Below the pieces are notes generated by a model. It saw only the letters and a list, made by a program, of their open reading frames with translations, was not told the DNA's origin and did no database searches. 64,000 bases of DNA. It comes from CAWHBO01 sp963827735. GTDB lineage: Bacteria; Patescibacteriota; Patescibacteriia; Patescibacteriales; UBA12075. Position numbers and translations under genes: made by a program. Positions 7,931 through 18,100 of the stretch are shown here, one piece after another (positions within the stretch are counted from its first letter, which is position 1; each line of letters opens with the position of its first letter). The stretch covers positions 310,001-374,000 of the forward strand of contig CAWHBO010000003.1 of NCBI GenBank assembly GCA_963827735.1. Direction: 5' to 3'.

Positions 7931-9916
7931 TTATTTTATGATCTTATTCATCCACCCAAACGTATTCTCCAAAATATTCATAATGATCTGGATGATGGAA
8001 TCTTTCTTCTTGGCGGTCATAAACGTGTGGACTTTGGACAGGGTCTCGTTGCCTCCGGAATCAATGGATCCGACTTTGAAAGAGTAGACAATGCCGGGCT
8101 TGAATTTGGTGATGACCATCACATGCTCTTTGGTGTAATTGGTGTTCTCGCTCGTGGATTCGGAAAGCTCGCTGTTGCCCGCGTGCACTCCCTCCTGGTA
8201 AAAGACACGGGAAGTGGACGGCTCGTTGGTAAGCCAAGAGATGATCGTCTGGATCTTGTTGCCCTGGTCCACAAAAATCGTGGAATCGGCTTTGATGTGG
8301 TCAACCACCGGGGGCAGATCGTCTTTGGCGGTCGTAAATCTTTCAAAGTTCTCCCGCGCCACGTTGCCGTCGCTGTCCTTACTTAAAATTTCCACAAAGT
8401 ACTGCGTGCCGCCGACAAATTCTTCAATCTGGATTTCATGGATCACTGTCTGATCGGTGCTTCTTACGGTCTTGGCCTGGTCCATGGCCGGAACGTTGTT
8501 ATAGTACGGAGCGAACGTGACCGCAGAATCGGAATTGGCGTTGGTCACCCACTTGAAGGCCGCGGTCTGGTCGTTGATGATCTGGGAAAAAAAACTGGTG
8601 ATGGTAAGCGCTTCCAATGTTGTCTTGAAAGTGAAATCGCGGGATCTGGCTGTCGGGCCCATTTCCGGCTTGCTCCGGAGCTGAAAGTGGTAAAGCGTAT
8701 CCGCTGTCAGATTATATATTTTAACCAAATGGTCGGTGGTGTATGTTTCCGGACTGCCTGTGATCTGCTGATACGGCTCCGCCGCAGCTGGCCTGTAGCC
8801 GGCCTCCGGAGCCACTGCCACCAAAGAATTGGCGTTGATGTCCGTGGTCCAGCTGATGGTGGCTTCATTGGCGCTTACAACGACGGTCGGCGCGCCGGAA
8901 AGGATCGGGGCCGCGATCATGCTGGTTATATCCGCGCGGCTCTGGATCGTGTCCAGCGGATTTTTTCCCCATTGGTTTAGGGATATTTCCGGAAACAAGC
9001 GGCTCAAAAAATTGATGATGATATCATTGGGCTGTTGTATTTCCGGGGTCGTGGTAGCGATCGGCGCATTGACAATCGCCTCCTCGCCTTCGCCGGCGGC
9101 TGTGGTAAAGACTTTATTCGCGGAATATCCGACGTTCCCCCAGGAATCGGAACTGAGCACCCGGAAATTATAATAGGTTGCGGGAGCCAGATTGACGAGC
9201 GTGATGGCATGGTCCGTGGATGTGCTCCACTGCCCATACGTCTGGCCATAAGCGGTTGTTCCTCCGTATTCCACAAATCCGGTTGCCTTTTCGTCCGTCT
9301 TCCAGGTAACCTGCACGGAACTGAACGAAACTCCCGTTACGTTCACATCGGTGATGGTCGGCGCGACTTTATCGGTCTTGTCAATGATGAGCATCCCCCC
9401 TCCCGATGGCGGCGTAACCACCGGCGCCACCGGGTCCGCTCCGGTCGTAAATGTCCGAATCGTCGGATCAGTTGTAACACCGCCGTTTACCCGCTCGGAC
9501 CTAACGCGGAAGTAATAAGTCGTATTTTCGTTAAGGCCTGACATGACAACGGCATGCGTACTGGAGCTTTTGTTGCTCGTCCCTTGCTCTTTGCTCCCAA
9601 GTAAAGCGCCGTCCGTGGAGTAAACGACAAAAGCGTCAGCCGCCACGTTCGTATCCCAAGTGATCGTCGCCACCCGCCCCGCAATGCTTGACGCCACATT
9701 CGTAATCACCGGCCCGTCAAATGAATGCATGACGTTCTCGTAAATGACATAACTGGCGGACTGCATGGCCGCCGATGCTACGAGCGGGCTGATGAATACT
9801 ATCAGCAAAAAATATAAGGTTGTCAAACACAAAAAACCAACCTCGCGCATACGCAAAAGTCGGTTTCTTGTATAACAAAAACTTTTAAAATTGTTGGGGG
9901 AAATTGTATTAAGCAT
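7931..9916 (-). CDS. Secreted fibronectin type III repeat protein
   Basis: 661 residues. A 23-residue N-terminal extension precedes a strong signal peptide (MREVGFLCLTTLYFLLIVF to LVASA), so initiation at the internal Met23 (about 9850) is possible; ATG 9916 is kept because its CCCCATGCT context matches the tail-fibre gene start at 2841. Five FN3 or purple-acid-phosphatase-N-like beta sandwiches follow (about 68-158, 186-275, 340-435, 440-535, 540-640), each with an ATITWDTN / VQVTWKTDE / EATISWTTD strand and a TTYYFRVRS-type strand. The end (IIQIIMNILENTFGWMNKIIK region) is an amphipathic or membrane-associated helix. Likely an extracellular adhesion or scaffold protein; no catalytic motif. 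The stop codon merges into AT-rich repeat words. Confidence 0.8.
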   Translation of the reverse strand: MLNTISPNNFKSFCYTRNRLLRMREVGFLCLTTLYFLLIVFISPLVASAAMQSASYVIYENVMHSFDGPVITNVASSIAGRVATITWDTNVAADAFVVYSTDGALLGSKEQGTSNKSSSTHAVVMSGLNENTTYYFRVRSERVNGGVTTDPTIRTFTTGADPVAPVVTPPSGGGMLIIDKTDKVAPTITDVNVTGVSFSSVQVTWKTDEKATGFVEYGGTTAYGQTYGQWSTSTDHAITLVNLAPATYYNFRVLSSDSWGNVGYSANKVFTTAAGEGEEAIVNAPIATTTPEIQQPNDIIINFLSRLFPEISLNQWGKNPLDTIQSRADITSMIAAPILSGAPTVVVSANEATISWTTDINANSLVAVAPEAGYRPAAAEPYQQITGSPETYTTDHLVKIYNLTADTLYHFQLRSKPEMGPTARSRDFTFKTTLEALTITSFFSQIINDQTAAFKWVTNANSDSAVTFAPYYNNVPAMDQAKTVRSTDQTVIHEIQIEEFVGGTQYFVEILSKDSDGNVARENFERFTTAKDDLPPVVDHIKADSTIFVDQGNKIQTIISWLTNEPSTSRVFYQEGVHAGNSELSESTSENTNYTKEHVMVITKFKPGIVYSFKVGSIDSGGNETLSKVHTFMTAKKKDSIIQIIMNILENTFGWMNKIIK

Positions 9917-10303
9917 GGGGAATCAGCTTTTTATTTTAGAATTTGGTTTTTAATAATCTATACTTATATATGTCAATTTTTTTATTAAATATTTTAACAT
10001 TAAAATTATACCATAAACGCTTATTTTTAACTATATATATTACAACATATTTCACCCCAATCACGCAAGTTAATTTTACAGAAGTCAGTATTTGTTTTAT
10101 AACATATATTCTTTAATATAAGCCTTTAAAAATTTAATAAACATAATCCTAAAAATAAAAATAAAAAAACGCTTTCCTAAGCGCTAAAAAATTATAAAAT
10201 TTATATCAATTTATCCACAATCAAGGCAAAATTTAAAAAGTTTTTCCACATCAATTTAATATTCAATATTCAATGATCAATCAATATTTTAATATCCAAA
10301 TAT
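9917..10303. other. AT-rich intergenic spacer
   Basis: No gene is seen. It holds a weak hairpin terminator at 10161-10185, one TTATCCACA (a consensus DnaA box) at 10211-10219 with a near-match TTTTTCCACA at 10241-10250, and AATATTCAAT-type repeat words at 10258-10315. Two boxes without dnaA, dnaN or clustered copies do not make an origin. Confidence 0.5.
10161..10185 (-). terminator. Weak intrinsic terminator
   Basis: On the minus strand CGCTT-AGGA-AAGCG is followed by seven T. It lies 120 bp downstream of the zinc-ribbon gene. Confidence 0.45.
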
Positions 10304-10504
10304 TCAATTTCTTTTTGAGTTTTTAAGTCCAGGGAACATTTTTTGTAGACTATAAATGTCAGCTGCGCCGCATTTAGGACATAAGTCCAATGATTCAAAA
10401 AACCCAAAATCACTAACATCCGCTCTGTCAGAAATTGTGATGTTAACAAACTTTTTATTTTGTATTAATTTTTTGCATTTATCACATCTTTTTAGATCTG
10501 ACAT
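10304..10504 (-). CDS. Small zinc-ribbon protein
   Basis: 66 residues, with two CxxC knuckles: CDKC at residues 7-10 and CPKC at 42-45, spaced as in a zinc ribbon. The sequence between them contains FVNITISDRADVSD. No other domain. Such minimal ribbons may bind nucleic acid or protein; no specific function can be assigned. Monocistronic, with a short hairpin terminator about 120 bp downstream and divergent from the plus-strand unit at 10606. Confidence 0.7.
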   Translation of the reverse strand: MSDLKRCDKCKKLIQNKKFVNITISDRADVSDFGFFESLDLCPKCGAADIYSLQKMFPGLKNSKRN

Positions 10505-10598
10505 ATTTTTTTCTTTTAAGAATTATAATCTAATTATAACTCTGGCATTTTAATCTGGCTAATTGCCACTCAAAAACTATTATTGGCGATATAAATTT

Positions 10599-10622
10599 TT
10601 TGCGGTTGACATAAACCGCAAA
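10599..10622. promoter_or_regulatory. Perfect inverted repeat over the -35 box (operator candidate)
   Basis: TTTGCGGTT, six bases, AACCGCAAA: 9-bp arms with no mismatch, the spacer containing the end of the TTGACA box. This is where a dimeric repressor would block RNA polymerase. Confidence 0.6.
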
Positions 10623-10634
10623 TGATAATATAAT
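10606..10634 (+). promoter_or_regulatory. Consensus sigma70-type promoter
   Basis: TTGACA at 10606-10611, a 17-bp spacer, TATAAT at 10629-10634: both hexamers perfect. The expected start is about 10641, giving a short leader before the ATG at 10664. Confidence 0.8.
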
Positions 10635-10663
10635 TTTGTGTATAAATATTTATTTTTTGAAAT

Positions 10664-10927
10664 ATGACAATGACCCCAGCCCAATTTAACAAATTAGTCA
10701 CTAGAGATGAATTTAACGAAAGATTCAATGATCTTGAATCAAGAATGATGACCAAAGATGACAAATCGGAAATTATGTCTGCTATGGATAAAATTGCCAA
10801 AGACTTAAAAGACATCAAAGCAGAAAATACCATAAATCACGCCGCCCACGACCGGATTCAGGAAGATGTGAACGAGGTGAGAACTCATGTCAAACTGGAA
10901 GTTAAGCATCCGATGATGAGGAAATAG
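10664..10927 (+). CDS. Small coiled-coil protein of unknown function
   Basis: 87 residues, highly charged and helical: MTMTPAQFNKLVTRDEF, then heptad-like RFNDLESRMMTKDDK and MDKIAKDLKDIKAE segments, ending in HPMMRK. No Cys, signal peptide or membrane segment. The pattern resembles small coiled-coil linker proteins common in CPR genomes; no function is assigned. It is the first gene behind the strong promoter at 10606 and lies 24 bp before the lipoprotein gene, so the two are probably co-transcribed. Translation could also start at the second Met (10670). Confidence 0.7.
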   Translation: MTMTPAQFNKLVTRDEFNERFNDLESRMMTKDDKSEIMSAMDKIAKDLKDIKAENTINHAAHDRIQEDVNEVRTHVKLEVKHPMMRK

Positions 10928-10951
10928 GATTTTAAAACCTAATCAAACTTT

Positions 10952-11941
10952 ATGAAAATCAAATCAATCATTTTAATTCTGGCTCTGCTGTCCATCCTCC
11001 CTCTTCTTTCCGCCTGCGGAACCAAAAACAAGATTTACAAAGTTGGAGTGCTGGACGGTCTCGGTTTTTTCAGCAAAAGCACCGATGGCTTTAAAGACCG
11101 GATGGCGGAATTGGGATTTGTTGAAGACAAAAACATAGTTTATGACGTTAAAAAAAGCGTTATTGATGAAAAAAATTACCAAAGCATAATTGATAAATTT
11201 ATAACGGACAAAGTTGATCTGATTTTTACCTTCCCGACTGAAGCCACGATGATCGCCAAAACCGAAGCTAAAAATTCAAAAATTCCGGTTCTGTTCGTTA
11301 ACGCCAACATTGAAGATACGGACATCGTTGCCAGCGTCCGCGAACCGGGCGGCAATGTCACCGGCGTCCGTTATCCCGGCCCGGATTTGGCGCTCAAAAC
11401 CATGGAGATGACCAAAGAAATTTTACCCACGACCAAAACCATCGCGATTTTCCATGAAGCGAATTACCCGATTGTCAAAAGCCAGATGAAAATCCTGAAC
11501 GAATCGGCGTCCAATCTGGGTTTGGAAATAAAAGAAATCATCGCCGATGACGCTACCGTCCTTAAGACCGTAATTGCCGATATGGAGAAAATCGGCGCCC
11601 CTGATTTTGACGTCATCATGCTGATTGCCGGCGTTTTGGCCACCAGCCCTGACGCCTTTACCGCCATCGCCGAATATGCCGATCGGCACGCCCTCCCTGT
11701 CACCGGCGCCGCCATTCCGGTTGAGAATCATGCCACTCTGTTTAACATCACCACCGATATTTACAAAACCGGAACGCTCGCCGCTCCCATGGCTGACAAA
11801 ATCCTGCGCGGCATCCCCGCCGGCACGATCCCGGTGGTTTCCTCGGAACCCTACATCACGGTTGACATGACCGAAGCGAAAAGGCTTGGCATCACGATTC
11901 CGGAAGGCATCCTGAGTCTTGCGGATAACATCATCAAATAA
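10952..11941 (+). CDS. ABC-type substrate-binding lipoprotein (ABC_sub_bind / TrpX-like)
   Basis: 329 residues. A lipoprotein signal peptide ends in LLSAC (Cys21), so the protein is likely anchored at the outer face of the membrane. The mature part follows the ABC_sub_bind family (periplasmic-binding-protein fold): YKVGVLDGLGFF, DGFKDRMAELGF, TDKVDLIFTFPTEATM, REPGGNVTGVRYPGPDL and PVTGAAIPVENHATL near the ligand cleft. Length is typical. Relatives bind aromatic amino acids or other small ligands; the ligand here is unknown. No permease or ATPase gene is adjacent, which is unusual because the family is normally encoded with both. Second gene of the promoter-10606 unit; a strong terminator follows 15 bp after the stop. 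Confidence 0.85.
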   Translation: MKIKSIILILALLSILPLLSACGTKNKIYKVGVLDGLGFFSKSTDGFKDRMAELGFVEDKNIVYDVKKSVIDEKNYQSIIDKFITDKVDLIFTFPTEATMIAKTEAKNSKIPVLFVNANIEDTDIVASVREPGGNVTGVRYPGPDLALKTMEMTKEILPTTKTIAIFHEANYPIVKSQMKILNESASNLGLEIKEIIADDATVLKTVIADMEKIGAPDFDVIMLIAGVLATSPDAFTAIAEYADRHALPVTGAAIPVENHATLFNITTDIYKTGTLAAPMADKILRGIPAGTIPVVSSEPYITVDMTEAKRLGITIPEGILSLADNIIK

Positions 11942-11955
11942 ATTTAAAAGCATAA

Positions 11956-12003
11956 AAAAACCGCCCCGTGATCGCTTTGCGATTTTACGGGGCGGTTTTT
12001 AAT
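11956..12003 (+). terminator. Strong intrinsic terminator
   Basis: AAAAACCGCCCCGT pairs with ACGGGGCGGTTTTT, with a second short stem inside (ATCGC-TTT-GCGAT) and a T tract. It ends the lipoprotein transcript; symmetric A/T tracts may let it work on both strands. Confidence 0.9.
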
Positions 12004-12024
12004 ATTTCTTGAAAAACTAATTTA

Positions 12025-12178
12025 CACTAATTATTTACGAATATTCACTAAACTGCTTGCCTTGTTGTTTTAGATATAAATGGTTTGCGGTCATTGGTAA
12101 AAATTACTCTTTTTGCAATAACTCTGCCATAGTATTAGTGTAAATTAGTAATTAGTGTTAATTCGTAAATAATTAGTG
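12025..12178. repeat. Inverted repeat with CACTAATT / ACGAAT words
   Basis: The 18-bp arm at 12025-12042 is the exact reverse complement of 12161-12178. Degenerate copies of the words CACTAATT and TTTACGAAT extend both arms. The right arm runs into the 3' end of the giant gene, whose last codons (NTNGH, stop) are repeat sequence. Confidence 0.8.
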
Positions 12179-15100
12179 TCCATTCGTGTTTCCCCCAAAC
12201 CTCACCCTCCCCCCATTAAACACCTGCCTAACCATATCCTCCGTCAAAGCATAATTATAAACTCTGGCATCATCAATCTGTCCATCAAAAACTCCGCTTA
12301 AATTGCTTCTGGCACCGATATACCAATCATTATCCGCGTCAGCGGTCGGGATATTCGTCGTGACGCCCGTGGTCTGACCGGATAACTTGCCATTAACATA
12401 CATCTTCATCGTATTCGCTGTGTCATCAAAGATGGTAATGATGTTATACCAAGTGCCGGCCTGCCAAGTGTTTTCTGCGGTGAATACGCTTTGGAAATCT
12501 GAACCATCATAAAAATAATAAGAAATTTTTCCTTTGTCCGGATCGGCATTGACCACAAAGAACAAAAATCCATAATAATACTGCGCATCTCCCGGAGAGG
12601 CGATGATCGTTCTGGTTGTGGCATTGGAAGAATCATAGGTAATCCCCGGATTTATCCAGACGCTCATGGTTTTACTGGAAGTTATCCTTAGGCTGTTTGT
12701 ATTTGTGATTCGCACATAATCATCCCCCCCATCAAAATCAATCCCATTCCCAAACTTGCCACTAGTCCACGAAAGTCCGGTATTATTCGCCCCATCCACG
12801 CCCGTCCCATGATTCCCATTCCCCGAAGAATCCAAAATCGAATCTCCATCAGCTGAGCCTGTCGAAGCATCATCAAATTTCCAATGCCCAATCGGCGCCC
12901 CCTGATTATAATCCCAAGCCACCTGCGCCTGCGTCCGCGCGTAATTATAAATTTTCACGTCGTCAATTTGGCCAGTAAACATATTACCGGTTTGCATACC
13001 AATTTTAAAATCTGCACTACCGGAAAAAATTGTAGTATGTGTTGTAAAATCTCCATCATCAGATACTAAAATACCATTTTTATAAACATCAAAAACACCA
13101 CTATCAAAAACTACAGATATATATTCCCAGTTATTAATCGAGAGATTTGTATCAGCCACTTGTACTTCATTATTAGTTCCATCTGATGATACTCGTAAAT
13201 TTAAATCCTCGCTTGCGCTAATCCACATATCGTATGATCTAGCGCCAGAACTTGTAATATACTTACCCATAATACCTCTATTTCCTGTGTCTGTTGTTAG
13301 TTTTAACCAAAAATTCCAAGTCATCGAATTAAAACCATCTAAAATTAAATTATCATTAATATTCACATAATCATCCACCCCATTAAACCCTCCACCCATC
13401 CCAACTTTCCCATTCGTATGCCAAGTAGAAGTCCCTGACCCATACCAAGTGCCATCAAGCGACGACGAAGCATAATCACCAACCACCGTCCCATTCATCT
13501 CATCCAATTTCCACCAAGCCACCGGCCGCGCTCCACCCCACGGATCATAAGCCGACCCCTCCGTCACACTCGTCTCTTCATGACCAATCCGCGCGGTAAA
13601 TCCATCCGCATTTTCGCGAAGCACATCATTTCTGGTTAATGCATACGGATAAAACGCCACTCGATCAATATCGCCGACAAAATTGTTTCCATTGTTTCCC
13701 GACCTGCCAACTGTTAAAATTTCAGAATTAGCCATAGATCCGATTACTCCCAAATCTCCGGTTCTGGAAGCGGTAATATCATTGCCGTCCAGATATATTT
13801 TATTACCCAGCGCATAGTCCTCGTCAAACACCACCGCCAGAGTGTGCCACTCGCCATCATTTATAGCCGTATTTCCCACCAATAAATATTCATCTCCGCC
13901 ATCAGACACTTCAAAATTCGGGATACCATCTCCGGAACCGAGGTCAAGTCCAAAATGAAATCCGGTCGCAGTGTTGACAGTGTTTAAACGTTTGGCGAAA
14001 ATTGCCATATTGTTTGCACTGCTGGTTTTGACTGTGGCTACCAAAGAGAAATCGCTGGTGGATGCTACATCAAAATAATTATCGTCATTTCTATACGCGT
14101 AACCGGCACCGCCCATGTTTACCGCGCTTGTGTTTTCTTCCAAATATCCAACGCCAAAGCTATTGCCGGTACCGCCTTCAGTTAAATTTTTGCATTGCGA
14201 TGAATTAATGGCACAAAGCGTTCCCCTATCATTATAATCATTCCTAAAATGCCATTCTACACTGGCTTGTCCTTCGTTGTATAGCAGATTGATTTCGCGT
14301 TGGGATAAGACGCGGTTATAAATGCGTGTTTCATCAATTAATCCATTAAATGTTCGAGTCACCCATCTAGAATTACCAATGTATACATTTTTTGAAGCAT
14401 CAGAGGATTTTATTCCCTGTCCGTTAGACGATGCTATATATGAAACTTCTTGACCATTTATATATAAATGCACATTAGATGAATCGGATGAACCATCCCA
14501 AACTGCTAATACATGAGTCCAAACATTTATTCCAACAGTATCATTAGAATACTTTGATAATATTTGAGTTGAATATCCTTTTCTAAATGAAAGATAATTG
14601 CTATTATCCAACGCCATTGCCCAATCACCGTTTGTTGTATCTGGATCGTCTTCTTTGTAAATAATTACGTTTGTATTTTCACCAAGACCAAATGGTTTCA
14701 CCCACGCACTAATCGTCATCCCACCCCCGCCTTGTTTTTCAATATCATCCAAACTCGCGCCCGAACCGGCATTGACCACATCATCCACCCCATTAAACAC
14801 CCCCGCATTTCCAAATCTCCCCTGCCCGGTCCAATGCGAACCGGAACCCGCCCAAGTCCCATCATTCCCATTCCCGGATTTATCCGAGACCGTAGCGCCA
14901 AGCCCGGCATTGAAATCCCAATGCCCCACCAGCCCATCAGTCAAACTGTCATTGTCATCCATATTTCCATTGAAACTCGCCGGCGTATCTGATTGGGTAT
15001 TGGATATTTCGTCCGCGCCGATGTCCCAGGGATTCGTTTCACTTCGCAGGTCGCCGTCGATATCATATTGGATATTGGGATATTGGGATATTAGGATATT

Positions 15101-18100
15101 AGATAAATTTACACCGGCATTTTTTGCCCCCGTGTCAGAGGGTGATAAATGTAAATCAATGTTATCAGTAGAAGTAGAAACAAAACTCACGCTGGTATTT
15201 ATTTTTGAATTCGACCCCGGGGCTGTGGCATCGGAAGAAATATTAAAGTCGGAATTGGTCCAACTGCCTACCAACAAACTATAACCCGTTGTACAATCTT
15301 GAACTATATTATTTTTTACATAGGCATTATTACCTGCTGTCTGCATGCCATATGTAGAATTATAGATCGTATTGTTATAGATATATTTAGTTGGAATATT
15401 TCCAAAAAATAATGCCGTGCTATCAGTACCAGTGAAACCATAAATAATATTATTGAATACTTTAAAAACCGAAGCCCCAGTATCCAAAGAATAAAATCCA
15501 TAATTATATGTATTAGAATTTGCATTTTTAATTATATTATTAGAGATAGTAATATCCGGCGTATCACCATTAACCGAAATCCCGCGCCTCCAAGAACCAC
15601 TATTTGAATAGCTAACGTTTATTTGCAACCCATCAACAATCAAATAATCTTCTCTAACATCCATAACCGTTTCATTATCAATCAACCGATATTTCCCATA
15701 ATCCCATTTTCCGGAATGTCTGGCTGATTCTGTTGTATATATTTTTATATAATTCCCCGGCCCCGTCGTCCACCCATCCAAAATAAAATTCGCCGTATCG
15801 CTCGCGCTCCACGCCCCATCAATCTTTGCCACCGCAATGACCGGCGCCCCCAAATCGTCGCCCGAACCGGTCACGGTAAAATAATTTGATGCGTCAACGC
15901 GCCATTGATCACCATTCGCCACCGGTAGAGACGAGGCATGCCTCGTCTCTACGCCGCGCAACAAAATCTGCGCAGTCGTCGTCGCCACCACATATCCCGA
16001 AATATTTTGTGAAACCCCGCTACGATATAATGTCGTTGTCGCATCCGCATTCAAATTGCCTGTCAATGTTCCTGAATAAACAACCGTCCCGCTCGCCGTC
16101 AAATCAACATCCACCGCCGCCTCCCACGCCGACAAACTTGAATAGTCGCCCCCGCTCTGCATAACCGACGACACAAATTCCGTCGCCGCCTCATCTGCGC
16201 CGATGTCCCACGCCCCACCACGGGTTGTTCCGTCAATATCGTCGTGTAGAGACGAGGCATGCCTCGTCTCTACGTCGTCCCCCGACAAATCCACGCCCTG
16301 ATTCCGCGCCGCCGTATCGCTTAAAACCAAATGAAAATCATCATTAGTTTCATCCTGAAACGCCACAGTAGCATTCCGATAATAAGTCCCAAAAGCCGGC
16401 GCCGTCGCATCTTTGGAAAGATTATGAGTGGAAGAGGCTGAGAAAGTACCGTAGTAATCTGTTGTGTTATTATATGCAAGATTATTTTTCACTATGAAAG
16501 TCCCAGATGATGCTGACCATATTCTAAATCCATAAAAACAATCTGAAACAGTATTATTATAAACATAAAAATGCTCGCTTATATCACTTCCAAGACTAAT
16601 TCCTCTTCCATTCCTGAATCCATAAATTATATTATTATAAACATAAATATCGCTATTTATTGATGTCATATCATAATAAATACCACCATCATAGCTACCT
16701 TCAGTTCCGTCACTTTTAATAATATTGTTACTTAAATATATTTGTGAATCATTGGGTGAATATAATATTATTCCTGTGACACCGCTTATGCTAATTTGCA
16801 GACCATCAATTCTAATATTTTTTTCATAATTACTAATCATTTCGTTTCTTCTATATCTCCCGTCATTCCATTTTCCTTGATGTCTTGCATTCTGGGTAGT
16901 ATAAATTTTAATATAATTATAAGTCCCTGTTTCCCAGCCATTAAATATCACTGTATTTATATCCACGCTCGTCCAAGCCCCATCTATTTTAGCAACAGCA
17001 ATCGCCGGATTCCCCGCATTAGACAAAATACAATAATTAGAAGTAGAAGCCGCCCCCTGAATATATATTTTATCACCGGACAAAATTGTCCCGGAAATGT
17101 TATAAAGAAGAATCTGATTCGTCGTTGTTGACATCACAGTCGTCGAAGCCCCTCCCGTAGAGACGCCCGACCCGGGCGTCTCCGCCACGACCGAAGACCC
17201 AACGGGTATCGCACCATTTGTTGACGCGCAAGAAAACACCGCCGTACTCGTCGCCGTCAAATCCACTTGATTCGCAGTCTCCCAAGCGCTCAGAGAAGTA
17301 AACGCCCCTCCGCTTTGCATAACTGTTGAAACAAATTCCACACTCGCCTCATCCGCGCCGATATCCCAAGTTCGTCTTAAATCCCCATCTATGTCATTCT
17401 GAGCGTCAGCGAAGAATCCCGTGGATGTTCCGACATCGATTCCAGCCGACCCCGGCGCCAAATGAAAATCATAATTTTCTTCATCCACAAAAATCACTTC
17501 CTTGGACGTCGTCGCAAACGTTGTATTTGGTGAATCCCCTGCTATGTCGGAGATGTTATAGTCGGATACAGAATCAAAATAATTACCACTATATCCATCA
17601 ACGCAATCTTGAATAATATTATTTATTGCAACTATATCCCCAGCCCCCTCGCATCGAATACCGGTATAAGAATCGATAATCGTATTATTAAGTACATACA
17701 CCTTGCCTGCTGATGTATCAACGAATATTCCAATATTATTGTTATTATTCCATTCATAAATAATATTATTAAAAACATAATGTGGACCGTTTGAGTACAA
17801 TCCTATGGCCTTAACTGAAGCAATGTTATATGTATTAGTTTTTATTATTGAATTATATATTTTCAAGTAATTGCCGCCACTATTTGATAAAATTCCATTT
17901 TTTGCAAAACCATTTTGTGGATTTGCATATAATTGAATTCCATCAATAGAAACATATTCATCATTAACCGTAATAGTTTGGCTAGTACTAGTATTAGAGA
18001 TATTCAAATTATATTTCGTATCATCCCAACGACCAGAATGCCTCTGCGTCACCCCCACCTCACTCGCAGACACGGGCGTAAAGACTTTCAAGAAATTATA

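Larger units (their letters stand above)
7351..7935. repeat. Inverted-repeat element carrying an intact four-helix-bundle gene
   Basis: TTTTAAATTTTAAGTTT-type words at 7351-7390 are mirrored by AAACTTAAAATTTAAAA-type words at about 7905-7935; a further direct copy lies at 7495-7520. The element contains the four-helix-bundle gene 7521-7877 and a decayed copy of its 5' end at 7432-7458. Confidence 0.6.

Noticed and set aside
10205..10255. Possible replication origin: TTATCCACA plus a near-match in an AT-rich spacer
   Set aside because: Only one perfect DnaA box, no dnaA/dnaN/gyrB neighbours and no box cluster; single boxes are expected by chance in AT-rich DNA.
15925..16273. Integron attC sites or terminators
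   Set aside because: The palindromes lie inside an intact reading frame, lack attC core sites and T tracts, and no integrase is nearby.
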